This document shows positions 46,641-56,652 of a stretch of DNA of 64,000 nucleotides, in pieces (within the stretch, counting starts at the first letter, position 1; every line of letters starts with the position of its first letter). A model generated the notes under the pieces. It made no database searches. It saw nothing but the letters and a program-made list of their open reading frames with translations, and was not told the DNA's origin. Source of the DNA: Vitellaria paradoxa (taxonomy: Eukaryota; Streptophyta; Magnoliopsida; Ericales; Sapotaceae). The stretch lies in assembly GCA_019916065.1 (NCBI GenBank), contig CM034238.1, positions 30,243,246 to 30,307,245 on the forward strand, in the 5' to 3' direction. Position numbers and translations under genes: made by a program.

Positions 46641-47289
46641 TTTTTTAGAAATGTGGTTTTGGCTAGAACGATTCTTGTCAAATCAATTATCAGAAAGTTG
46701 ACAAATTAAAATAGATAAAAAATTATAAAATTTAGAATTTCAAATCAATCGAAAAAAATAGGAATGAACAAAAATTGGTAAAAAATAGGTAATCAGACGA
46801 CCCCTTAGTCAAAGATGGTGCGGTGGAAATTCACATCGAAAAATATTGCTGTTATTTGATTATGACGCAACGGATTATGTTTTCTATTAATTGATCATAA
46901 GACGCGGCAAATGATTTTTAATTTTTTTTCGAGGCAAAATATTCTTCCCATTTATAGTGATACCTTAGTTCCTGACTATTGCCTAACACAAAATAGAGCA
47001 CACAAACAACAAACCGCCGAAAACCAAGCAGCCTAGAAATGCCTCCAGTACCGAGGACAACCATCCTTGTCAAAAACATAGCACCCCTAGCCTCACGTGG
47101 GAGATCCCTACTAGAAGGGAAAAAAAAAAAAAAGAAGAGGGGGAAGGTTTACATAGGTTTTGATGTTTATTCGGTAATATTGAGATTAAAAAATGTTAAA
47201 TTAAAATTTAGTGATGTAGATATATTTATTTATTTTTATTTTTTAAATAATGTAAATATAGTTAAATAGTTAGATTTTAATTCAAGTAC

Positions 47290-47480
47290 CCTAAAATCAT
47301 AGTTGTTGAACTAATCAAAACCGTTATCCAAATTCAGAGAAGAAACCCGAAAAACTAGATCAACCATTGTAAGTGGATCAGCCACTGAATTACCTTCTTT
47401 AATTAAACACATAAACGACAGAATAACAATAATAACAAAAAAGAAAAAGCCTCTAGCGGCTAGCAATAGAACATCCTTCC

Positions 47481-47511
<31 letters not shown>

Positions 47512-47731
47512 AGTATTTCAACGGAGGCTTAATCTTCCTAGTCAACCACTGAATCATCAAGAGGGAATCAAATTCAATTTCTAAGCCGACGGTCCCTAAC
47601 TGATAACAAGCCAATAGATCATTCAACATGCCATTAATTTCTGTGGGATTATTAGTAGCCGCGTGAAGATGCATAGCAAAAGCAGCAACCAACGATTCTA
47701 GCGGTGCCTGGTTTACCCTCAGAGGCCACAT
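47290..47731 (-). pseudogene. LINE-type RNase H (RVT_3) relic
   Basis: The minus strand reads QAPLESLVAAFAMHLHAATN, NPTEINGMLNDLLACYQLG, VGLEIEFDSLLMIQWLTRKI, then after a (TA)n expansion (47481-47504) KEGNSVADPLTMVDL. This is the RNase H-like domain found at the end of plant LINE ORF2 proteins, with the acidic residues E, D and D in recognisable blocks. The microsatellite replaced part of the domain. No RT is seen nearby; the 49.8-54.9 kb LINE ends without this domain, so it is a separate relic. Confidence 0.75.
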
Positions 47732-49795
47732 TTATAAACTTTAGCTGGAAGCCCAGCTTTCTAAACAGTTACATGTGAAATAGGAACACCAATTACATCG
47801 AAAGAAGTGCACCGAAAAAGCTAATTAGAGAATTAGAATTAATCAATGTATTTGGCTCTGTGCAGGGTAAAAATCTATTTCGTGTGTGCTCGCCACATCA
47901 CTTAACTCTTTCTCTCGGACTGAATATATGAGAACACAAAAAAGTCAAAGAAATTGGTCAAGAGAGAGTTTTCGACTAGGAACTATTTGACGATCTAGTT
48001 AGAAAAAAATAAAAATGTTCGTAGAGAGAGAACTTGAATGATTAGTAGAGATCGTACTTTTTTTATTGACATCTCTTTAACTATATATAGGAAAAAAAAA
48101 AGTGAGAGTTAGTGGGATACTGATTTGACTCTAATACTCTACTAATCTCACTAACCCTTTCATTCTCCTAATAATTCTAGTGACGGTATACATCACATTC
48201 TCCATAGTTACAACGAATCAGCCTAATTGAATTGTAACTTTATGGATGGAATTGAACCAGATTTATGTTTCGTTAATCTAGATGAAAGTAAGTGAGGTAA
48301 AAAAAAAATGCTGTTGAGGTAGGGAACGAAATTGATTAGATCAAAAAGATTACTATTGAATCTTGTGGTCGGAATTATGTCTCATATAAAGTCTATCTGC
48401 AATACCAACAAGCTCCTTAAGCAATTTGCAACTCTATATGTACATCCATACCAGAAGAGGAGATATATAAACCAATGTATATATATATATATCTATTCCT
48501 AGCTAACCAAATTGCTCAAGCTCATTAATAAGATAAAGAAATAGAGTTTTTTTATTTTTTATTTTTTATTTTTTGATAACCCAAAGAAATAGAGCTTGCT
48601 AATACAATATGTTGCTTATTAGACCACCATCTAACACATTGTTTTTTCTTCAAGATAAAGATGACATTTCCAAACTAATTAAATGAATCAAATGGAATCT
48701 TTGCCTTCTTAGGGTTGGAATTTCATTACCAAGTTTATGCTCAGAGGTTTTAAAGGAAGTCTTTATTAAGGAAACCTAATAACACATAAAAGGAGAAATT
48801 TCAACCTCAAAATGTAGATATTAAGACAAGGGAAGTCTACTTCTTATATCGGAGAATTAACTTTTTTTATAAGTTGATATAGGACCATTTCTAAAGTTTC
48901 CCTTACGAGTCATATTGGCTTACGTGGATGTAAGTACAACGTAGACTATGTAATGACACCTAAATCATACTAGCTCACATCGATATAGGCACAATGTAGG
49001 CTATGTAGTGAGATCCAGTTGAAAATTTGCTCTAATACTATATTAAGGAAGTCCAACAACAAATGAGAGGAGGGATCTCAGTTTCAAAACTTAGGCATTA
49101 AAGTGAAAGAAATCCATCTCTTATGTTGAAAAATTAACTTTTCTCATGAATCGATGCGGAATAACTTCTAACAATCTTGTCTTAAATGTAGTTATATATA
49201 TATATATATATTTAAAGCACCCATATTCCATGGCATATTTTTATATATATTTCATTTAAGAAAGGCACTTGTATATTATTCAAAGAGGGTATTGATTAAC
49301 ACATAACTTGTTAACTAAATTAAGGACATGCATTTGAACTCTGAAATCGTTAAGAATATATATGATTAACTATAAACATGTGAAGGATATCGGCGTTGAA
49401 TTTCCAATTGACTATATATGGTGTGTGTATTTATAGGTTTAGACCGCACAAAAATACAATAATAGAGATGTCGCTAATTAAATATATTATAGTTGATCTT
49501 TCTAGTTTAATTGTTAGTTAATTCTGCAAATTCCTTCATCACTATTTGAGTGGTTAGTCTAGGTGAAAACATCAAGTACCGCCACTTCTTGATAATGCAA
49601 ATATGTCGCTAATTAAATATATATCTATTCCTTGTTCCAATAGTTGATCTTTCGTTAATTCTATTATTTTTTTCATTATTATTCAGGTTAATTGTAATAC
49701 TAGGGCTTAACGATGCCAATACTAGACGAGACCCAAAAAATGATAGAAATGTTAGTGAATTAAAAATATTTAATGCTCTAATCGTAATTTATTTT
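47732..49795. other. Intergenic stretch with a direct repeat pair
   Basis: No gene seen. Segments 48766-48900 and 49041-49172 are direct repeats of about 130 bp (shared cc-aa-aaca-atga-agga, ttaggcattaa/gatattaa, gaattaact, gatgcgg-like blocks) of a kind common in plant genomes. At 47950-48120 there is a TATA-like ctatatatag on the minus strand, of uncertain meaning. Confidence 0.45.
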
Positions 49796-49808
49796 TGTAA
49801 TTCATTTG
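49796..49808. repeat. LINE target site duplication (left)
   Basis: tgtaattcatttg here repeats at 54936-54948; two more t residues may belong to it (15 bp) but merge with the poly-T of the LINE tail. Confidence 0.9.
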
Positions 49809-49902
49809 TTTTTTTTTTGGTAAGTAAGTATAAATTTGGATTATATGGGAAAGTTATGTACAATATCTTGGGGGCATACCCCCGCAAACAAAATATAATT
49901 AA

Positions 49903-50583
49903 CTAGTGGATTCCCCAACTATCAAGTAAGCTAGAATCTACATTAGTCAATTTAACATTAGATTGAGAGACTTTTGTTCTAACAACATGTATTATCCTTT
50001 TTCCAATGGTTGCCATGGTTGAGGCTTGCCCTTTGAAAATTCGGCTATTCCTTTCCTCCCAAAGATGGTAAACAAGGCCGGCCCAAGTAATTCTACATAT
50101 AATGCGGTTGACTTGCTTTCCACTGAATTTACCCATAGCCCAAGAGACTTCTAAGTTCCAAGGTTGTAGGGGTTTAATGATGGAGCATTTGCACAAAATA
50201 GTACCCCTTAATTCGGCTAAAAATGGACACATGAATAGAAGATGGTCAAGTGTTTCAAAGGCATTACCACAAAGCACACAAGTAGGGTCTATGCTCATTC
50301 CCCAACCCAACATCCTTTCCTTAGTACTTAATCTTTCATTAATAGCAAGCCAGAGTATAAAGCTATGTCGGGGTATATGTTGAGGGAACCAAACTAAATG
50401 ATGCCAAGGTTTCTTGCTTCCTTTTTCCCTTATTGCATTCCAAGTTGCAGCCGTAGTGTAAGCTCCATTTCTTGATGCCTTCCAAAGGAATTTATCCTCT
50501 AAATTAGCATCCGGATAATAGCTAGGGGGGTGCTCAAGGATTATCTCCCTAAGCTCCCATGTACACGGGTATGCCATTTCCAA
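49903..50583 (-). CDS. ORF2 C-terminal zinc-binding (zf-RVT) part of the LINE
   Basis: A 226-codon open piece. FLWKASRNGAYTTAATWNAI and HLVWFPQHIPRHSFILWLAI lead to a zinc-binding motif C-V-L-C-x7-LDHLLFMC, the reverse-transcriptase zinc-binding domain found after RT in plant LINEs. It is out of frame with the RT part; a one-base shift near 50575 separates them (KW, then YPCTWELREI). The tail ends SWGIH and the RNase H domain of some plant LINEs is absent. Confidence 0.85.
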   Translation of the reverse strand: MEMAYPCTWELREIILEHPPSYYPDANLEDKFLWKASRNGAYTTAATWNAIREKGSKKPWHHLVWFPQHIPRHSFILWLAINERLSTKERMLGWGMSIDPTCVLCGNAFETLDHLLFMCPFLAELRGTILCKCSIIKPLQPWNLEVSWAMGKFSGKQVNRIICRITWAGLVYHLWEERNSRIFKGQASTMATIGKRIIHVVRTKVSQSNVKLTNVDSSLLDSWGIH

Positions 50584-52865
50584 GTACCTTGGACCACAAT
50601 TCTATCTACTTTAGCATCTTTCGGCAATCCAGCATCATAGGCTATCCTTGCTCCATATCTTGGGATTAAAGGTCCAAGAGGATGCCAATTAGAGTACCAA
50701 AGAGATATAGAGTTACCCTTGCCCACTTTGTAGCATGATAGGCCGGTTGCTTCTTCCCTTAGCTTGAGCAATTTCCTCCAAGTCCATGAACAATCTGAAG
50801 GTGGCTTCATTTCCCAAAAGCACTTCCCTTTGAGTAGTTTGGAGTGGCACCATTTGACCCAAAGTGAAGGCTTTTTAGAGCATAGAGTCCATATGTGTCT
50901 TATCATGGTTGCCTTGTTCCACTCTTCAATTCTTCTTAGTCCAAGTCCCCCTTCCTTCTTTGGCTTGCAAACCTCGGCCCAAGAAATCTTGCTTCCCCAT
51001 TTCTTTAAATCAGCACCCGTCCAAAGATATCTCCTGAGGATTTGCTCAATTGCCTTGCAAACTTCTTTGGGAAAGATGAAGTGAGCACTACAATAAATTT
51101 GGATGCTAAATAGGACTGATTTGATAAGAACCACTCTGCCTGCATATGAGAGATACTTTGCAGCCCAACTTTGTACTTTCTGTGTTACTTTGTCAATTAA
51201 CTCCTTGCAATCTTCATGTTTAAGTTTTGTGGAGATCAATGGTACTCCAAGATACTTGATCGGGAGCTCTCCAAGTTGAAACCCGAGCATGGAGCATAGG
51301 TGAAGCTTGCTTTGATGGCTAACTCCTGAAATGTAGACTTTGCTCTTGTTTCCATTAGGCATCAGTCCTGAGTACTTGTGAAATTCCTGGAGTGCTTGAT
51401 GGATAATCTGAAATGAGATGTCATTAGGAGTGCACAATATGAAAAGATCATCTGCAAAGCAAATATGATTGATGTGAGGATTGATGCATTTGGGATGATA
51501 AGTGAAATCACTTTGCTCTACCATTTTGTTGAACAATCTTGAGAAGAACTCCATAGCAATAAGAAATAAGTATGGAGAGAGGGGATCACCTTGGCGAAGC
51601 CCCCTAGCACTTTTGAAATAGCCTTCAAGTGAACCATTCATAGATAAAGAAAATTGAGGGGAAGTGATACATACTTTTATCCAGTCAACAAATTTGCTTG
51701 GCAAACATAGTGCTTGTAAGGCATCAAGGATGAGATCCCATGAAACAGAGTCAAATGCTTTCATCAAATCAATTTTAAGGGCACACCTTGGAGATATATT
51801 TTGCCTGTGATAGTTCCTTACCAATTCCTGCATCAGTAGTATTTGGTCTGAGATGGAACGGCCTTGAATAAAAGCTGCTTGAGAAAGGCCAATTATGTAG
51901 GGCATAAGCTTCTTGAGCCTGTTAGCTATGATTTTGGATATGCATTTATAAACTGTTGTGCAACAAAAAATTGGCCTGTAATCTGTCACCTTACTTGGAT
52001 TAGGGACTTTAGGAACAAGAATAGAGAGAAGTTTGTACATAGGAGAGCCCGAGACTTGGGTGCTCCAAACTTCTTCTACCAGCTTATAGAACTCTTTGTT
52101 CTTGGTCCAATAGTTAAAGAACTTAAATGGTTTCCTTCCGGACAGTTCATTGCATCGAATGTTTATGACTATTGGGCTATGATCTGAGATACAAGCATTT
52201 GGGAAGAAAGCTTCTGAATTAGGAAAGCAATTTAGCCACCTTTCATTCACAAGAGCTCTATCAAGCTTGCTAAAAATGCTATAGCCATCCTCTTGTTTGT
52301 TGGACCAAGTATAAAAGCATCCGGAGTATCTTAAGTCTACCGATTCAATGGCATCAAGGCATGTGTTGAAGTCACTTACCGCAACCTTGTCAATACTCCT
52401 TCCACCTCTTTTTTCTTGCTCCTCTTTAACTACATTGAAGTCTCCCAAAATAACCCAAGGTGAAACAGCCCCAATCATGTCATAATTGGTTTGTAGATCC
52501 TTCCACAAAAGCTCTCTTGTTGCCCTATCATTTGAAGCATAGACAAAAGTAGCAAAAAACTCTATTGATGTAGCATGATGAGTTACATGGCAAAAGATAA
52601 ATTGGCTAGAACTAGAAATAACATGAACTTTAATAGTTGAAGGATCCCACAAAATCAAAATTCTAGCTGGTGAATCATTCAAGTAGTTCCCCGTATAGCA
52701 AAAGGAGGAATTAATGCACTTGCAAACTTTATCTACATTATGACTTTGAACCTTGGTTTCAAGGAGGCCGATTAGATTGAAAGAAGATGCTTTGATCAAC
52801 TTCTTGACTTCAGCTTGCTTTATGGGCCAATTAAGGCCTCTCACATTCCATGCACCAAAATTCAT
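50541..52865 (-). CDS. LINE ORF2: endonuclease and reverse transcriptase, internally deleted
   Basis: A 774-codon frame. Residues 1-235 are the apurinic-type endonuclease: WNVRG (N7), LLETKV (E36), GDFNVV (D142), SDHSPIV (D228, H229). Residues 283-560 are RT: VPKVPNPSKVTDYRP, KIDLMKAFDSV, RGLRQGDPLSPYLF and catalytic FADD (470-473). At residue 281 endonuclease-side sequence MYKLLS joins RT-side ILVPKV directly; in relatives about 200 or more residues separate them, so an in-frame deletion is likely. The start ATG overlaps the ORF1 stop (ATGA at 52862-52865). The enzyme nicks target DNA and copies element RNA. Confidence 0.92.
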   Translation of the reverse strand: MNFGAWNVRGLNWPIKQAEVKKLIKASSFNLIGLLETKVQSHNVDKVCKCINSSFCYTGNYLNDSPARILILWDPSTIKVHVISSSSQFIFCHVTHHATSIEFFATFVYASNDRATRELLWKDLQTNYDMIGAVSPWVILGDFNVVKEEQEKRGGRSIDKVAVSDFNTCLDAIESVDLRYSGCFYTWSNKQEDGYSIFSKLDRALVNERWLNCFPNSEAFFPNACISDHSPIVINIRCNELSGRKPFKFFNYWTKNKEFYKLVEEVWSTQVSGSPMYKLLSILVPKVPNPSKVTDYRPIFCCTTVYKCISKIIANRLKKLMPYIIGLSQAAFIQGRSISDQILLMQELVRNYHRQNISPRCALKIDLMKAFDSVSWDLILDALQALCLPSKFVDWIKVCITSPQFSLSMNGSLEGYFKSARGLRQGDPLSPYLFLIAMEFFSRLFNKMVEQSDFTYHPKCINPHINHICFADDLFILCTPNDISFQIIHQALQEFHKYSGLMPNGNKSKVYISGVSHQSKLHLCSMLGFQLGELPIKYLGVPLISTKLKHEDCKELIDKVTQKVQSWAAKYLSYAGRVVLIKSVLFSIQIYCSAHFIFPKEVCKAIEQILRRYLWTGADLKKWGSKISWAEVCKPKKEGGLGLRRIEEWNKATMIRHIWTLCSKKPSLWVKWCHSKLLKGKCFWEMKPPSDCSWTWRKLLKLREEATGLSCYKVGKGNSISLWYSNWHPLGPLIPRYGARIAYDAGLPKDAKVDRIVVQGTWKWHTRVHGSLGR

Positions 52866-54877
52866 CTAGGTTTAGGGGAAGAGGCCGAGGACTTGGCTTG
52901 TAGGGCCTTGTTCATTTTCTCAATGGCATGCAATTTTTTCATCTCCTTCTTACGTTGGGATTTTGAAAGTTTAAAATCAGAATCCAATTCATATTCCAAG
53001 CCTTTTTTATCATAGTTGGGGGTTGGAGGTTGATCATCTTCCTCCTTGCATGTTAATTCTGTATTTTCTTCTGAACACTTCAACAATAAGAATTCCTCAT
53101 GGCTGGTTGGTGGGTCCTGAATTGCTAAAGGAGTAGCCATTATTGGAGCCTCTATTTGTGATTCCATTGAACAAAGGATCTTAGAATTGGGCACTTGCAC
53201 CTTAGGGGGATCTGGGGATTCCATCTTGCAAGGGTTCTCCTCAGCTTGGGGCTGATTTTTGCTTCCAATTGTGGAATTTGCAAGGTGGCTATTAGATGAA
53301 CTCTCGGCCAAGGGGTATTCAATAGGAGTTTGCTGAATTGTGCTCTCTTTGGGCTTAGGTTTCGGCCTCCATTGTTTTGTCACATTCTTGGGGCATTAGC
53401 CAATTCTATGACCAAATTGCTTGCATCCTTCACAAATCGTGGGCAGCCATTCATACTCAACCGGCTGTTGGAAAATCACACCATTGTAGTCCTTAATTTC
53501 AACAAAGGGGGGGAATGTACTTTGCTTGTCCACTTCAATGCATACTCTTGCAAATGAGAGACGTTCCATTTGAGCAGTCATCCTATCGGTGAACAAGGGC
53601 TTCCCTATTTGACTTGCAATCTTGCTCAATGACATGGCCGACCAAAGGTGGAGCTTCAAGTGTGGAAATCTGATCCAAATTGGAATAGATTCAGGGCTTG
53701 CTCTATCATATACCTCATTGGGAGACCAAGGCCTTAAAATTAGAGGCTTGTCATAGTAGCTCCAAGGACCCAACTCTAAAACCTTGAGCTTTGTTTCCTC
53801 ATCTTGAAAATTAAAGATGAATAGACCAGCCTTGAGGATAAACACTTCAACATGACCAAAAGCTCTCCATCTTCTTTCAATGAATTGTTGCATTAGCTTG
53901 TATGGGGGTTTTGCTCCTATAACATGGCCGACTATGGCATTGTCCCATTTTTTCAAATCTTCGGCTACTTTCTCAAAGGAGAATGATACCGGGGCCTTAG
54001 AATTTTCAGAGGTGTCATGGGTGGGTATATATTTGAGCTCAGTCCCATTGGCTTTAACACGGTTAGAGCAGAAGAGTTGAGCCCAAGTAGGTTTTGGTTG
54101 GTTGGCTTTTTCAGCTAGGTTAGTTTTTGGTTGAGTTCCAACGGTTTGGTTATCATTTGGTTCAGGTGGGATGTGTATCTGAATATTGGAATTTGAAAGA
54201 CACGATTTTGGCGGGTTGGAGTGGTTTTTATCCAAGTTGGTTGGGTATTGTACGGGGGTAGGATTCTTGGTATTGGAAATCTGATGTATGGCCGGTTGTA
54301 TGGGTAAATGGGAAGTTGACTTGCATGGAATTGACCTTTGGGTATTAGCTTTGTCTGGATAAAGGTTGGAGGAATTAGATACATGAGGACTATGGGAACT
54401 AACATGGGTCATCTTCACTTCGGGAAGGCTGGAAGCCGAGAGTGAGTGAGACAATGATTCAACCGAAATTGATGGGAAGATTGGAGCCTTACCTCTATCC
54501 AACTTCATTTGATTCGGTTCAACAAAGTTCTGGACACCCAAGTTTGGAGCCGAATCTTCTTGAGCTTCTAATTCATCTTCATGGAAGGAATCTTTCATAA
54601 GAGTAATTTCAGCTCTCAACTCATCAATGGAACGGCGGTGGTGAGCTTGTTGGCCTTGAGATGGAATAGAAAGGGATGAGACCCTAGAGGGGATCTCATC
54701 CAAAGCTATACCTTCTTTCTTACACGCTAGCTTCACATTTGTTTCTTCCTCATTAACCATGGCTTGAAGACTACCCAAGCCATCTTCAAATTCATTACTA
54801 GAATCCGAGATGGTGGAGGAAGAGATTAGTGACAAGAGGGCTTTGGATGTAGGGGAGCTTGGAAGAGAATCAGCCAT
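52862..54877 (-). pseudogene. LINE ORF1 (RNA-binding protein) with one in-frame stop
   Basis: One frame of 671 codons with a single TAA at 53396-53398. The N-terminal 250 residues are Ser/Pro-rich and charged. Residues about 290-440 are a DUF4283-like RNA-binding domain (FEKVAEDLKKWDNAIVGHVIG, RRWRAFGHVEVF, FNFQDEETKLKVLEL). Near residue 482 comes a CCHC knuckle C-E-G-C-KQFG-H-RIG-stop-C, so the stop falls inside the knuckle. After the stop the frame continues (52862-53395) as a Lys/Pro/Glu-rich tail with a basic end. ORF1 would package the element RNA. Confidence 0.88.
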
Positions 54878-54935
54878 GGAAACTTAGAGAGAGAAAATCC
54901 TAGAGAGAGAAACTCTCGCCATTCACACGGACTTC

Positions 54936-54950
54936 TGTAATTCATTTGTT
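54936..54950. repeat. LINE target site duplication (right)
   Basis: tgtaattcatttgtt is identical to 49796-49810. Confidence 0.9.
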
Positions 54951-56647
54951 AATTGGTTCTACTATTCTTTTATTAATTACTATTTGAGCGGTACACTAGC
55001 CGACAGTTATAGTTAGAAGTGGCGTAAATTAAATATGTTTCTTGTTTGAATAATTAATAATTTTTAAATTATTCATTAATTTTGTTATTCTAGTTATTAT
55101 TTGAGTTATTATACTAGCTAGTTAGATACTGTTACAATGCCGACATCTAATAACCGTGTGCACGTGTTGCTAATTATAAAAATGTTACTTCTTCTAGTCA
55201 TTGTCTTTGTTAGAATTGTTTATTAAATCTTATTATTATTATTACTTTTTGTCATTTATTATTTGATTGATTAACATATCGAAAGAATAGTTGGGCTGTG
55301 AATTGAGATAAACAAGCTAATTAATCTTTTCCCTAAGCCAATATTTGGAGCATGAACTCAAGAGCAAGAGTGGAACAATTTGCAGGTGAAGGTATGAGAC
55401 TTGCTATGGTGTGACTGCTAATGCTTATATTCCTACCCTTCCTCTTAATATTCTAACCAGAAGAAGGCACCAAATGAAGAAAAAAAATTGGGAGCTAACA
55501 TAGTCTACTGAGGCACAAGATGAACGGATACTGCATGTGCATGTAAATTGTAAAAGAATTTTCTATTAAAAAAAAAAAGAAAAAGAACAGAGAGAGAGAG
55601 AGAGGAAGAAGAAGAAAAAATATGCTAGGGTTGAGAAGCAGAATCTAGACGGTAAACTCCTTTGCCTTTGTTAAATGTGATTGATTTTGCTCGCAAGAAA
55701 CACATTAAATTAATACAGGTTTTAACTTCCCTCCCTCTAAAAAAAAAATGGAAAAGAAAAGTCAAACACCTTAAAATTAATAGTTTTTGTAATTTTTATA
55801 TGTTTAACTAAATGGAAGTTGAACTTTTTTTTTTTTGAAAAATATCTATTCATGCTGTTCTTATTTTTCTAACTCCAAATAAATAAATAAATAAATAAAT
55901 AAATTTAACCTTTTCATTTCATTTTATTTAGTTTCACTTTTCTTTTTCCCTTTCAAATTCATATTCCTTACATAGCGCAAGTTTTATGAGAACATTGTCT
56001 TAAGTTGTGTTAAGTGCCAATATTCCATGTCATAATTTCTTTACAAATTTTTATTTTTGATTTTTTCAACATATTTCTTTTTTGAAAATATTTCTTTATT
56101 TCTAGACTTTCACTTTTTAATTTTAAAGTGTTTTTTTTTTTTTTTGTTTCTGTTTTTGTGATATGGTTTATTCATAAAACATCTTACTTCCTAATTTTCT
56201 TTTCATGTTTTGTCACAATAAGTTTTTGTTTCACTTGATTTTGATAGTCAATTTTTTACTTATTTTTGAACTTTTCTTTAAAAATAATGTTCAGTTATGA
56301 TTTCATAACTAGACCTTGTCCTTAATCCTAAACAATAAGAAGTTCTTATTTTTTATAAGTGACCTAGATATTGCTTTTTTGAATATTTTATCTTGAAGCT
56401 TATGAAAAAATTGTTCTTTCCAATGTATTATACTTTCTGGATTTAGCATTTAGAAGTATTTTTGCTATAGTTTTACAAAATCTATATAGTTAAAGATATC
56501 ATAGAGTTTTATTTTTAATAAAACATATTTCATCTCTTTTTGATATTCATCTGAAAATATTATTCCATAAAAATCTCGTTTGATATATGACTAAAAATTT
56601 GAGTGTATTTTTACGAAAATATTTTATTTATCTTTATTGAGTAATAC
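54951..56647. other. Intergenic stretch
   Basis: No gene seen. Up to about 55220 it continues the dispersed repeat interrupted by the LINE. It contains (GA)n at about 55590-55605 and (AAAT)7 at 55877-55904, then T-rich low-complexity DNA. Confidence 0.5.
55877..55904. repeat. (AAAT)7 microsatellite
   Basis: Seven uninterrupted aaat units. Confidence 0.95.
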
Positions 56648-56652
56648 GAAAG
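56648..56652. repeat. Target site duplication gaaag (left)
   Basis: gaaag here and at 58895-58899 flanks the solo LTR. Confidence 0.88.

Larger units (their letters stand above)
44530..47289. other. AT-rich intergenic stretch
   Basis: No gene seen. It is low-complexity (ttttt-rich phrases at 44690-45450, partly resembling 43010-43230). It holds the dispersed repeat at 46220-46640 and a (TA)n tract at 46525-46547. An open frame at 47039-47269 has no recognisable content. Confidence 0.5.
49809..54935 (-). mobile_element. L1-type non-LTR retrotransposon (LINE), full-length insertion
   Basis: On the minus strand: a 58-nt 5' leader (54878-54935), ORF1, ORF2, a short 3' UTR and a poly(A) tail of about 10 (plus poly-T from 49809), flanked by a 13-15 bp target duplication. 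All hallmarks of a complete target-primed insertion are present. Three lesions inactivate it: a stop in the ORF1 zinc knuckle, a large internal deletion in ORF2, and a frameshift near 50575. Confidence 0.95.

Noticed and set aside
47039..47269. 76-codon plus-strand ORF
   Set aside because: Low-complexity Lys/Ile/Tyr composition from A/T runs; no recognisable domain and no homologous frame seen.
47950..48120. Promoter of an unseen gene (minus-strand ctatatatag and pyrimidine-rich leader)
   Set aside because: No open frame follows on that strand except the broken RNase H relic.
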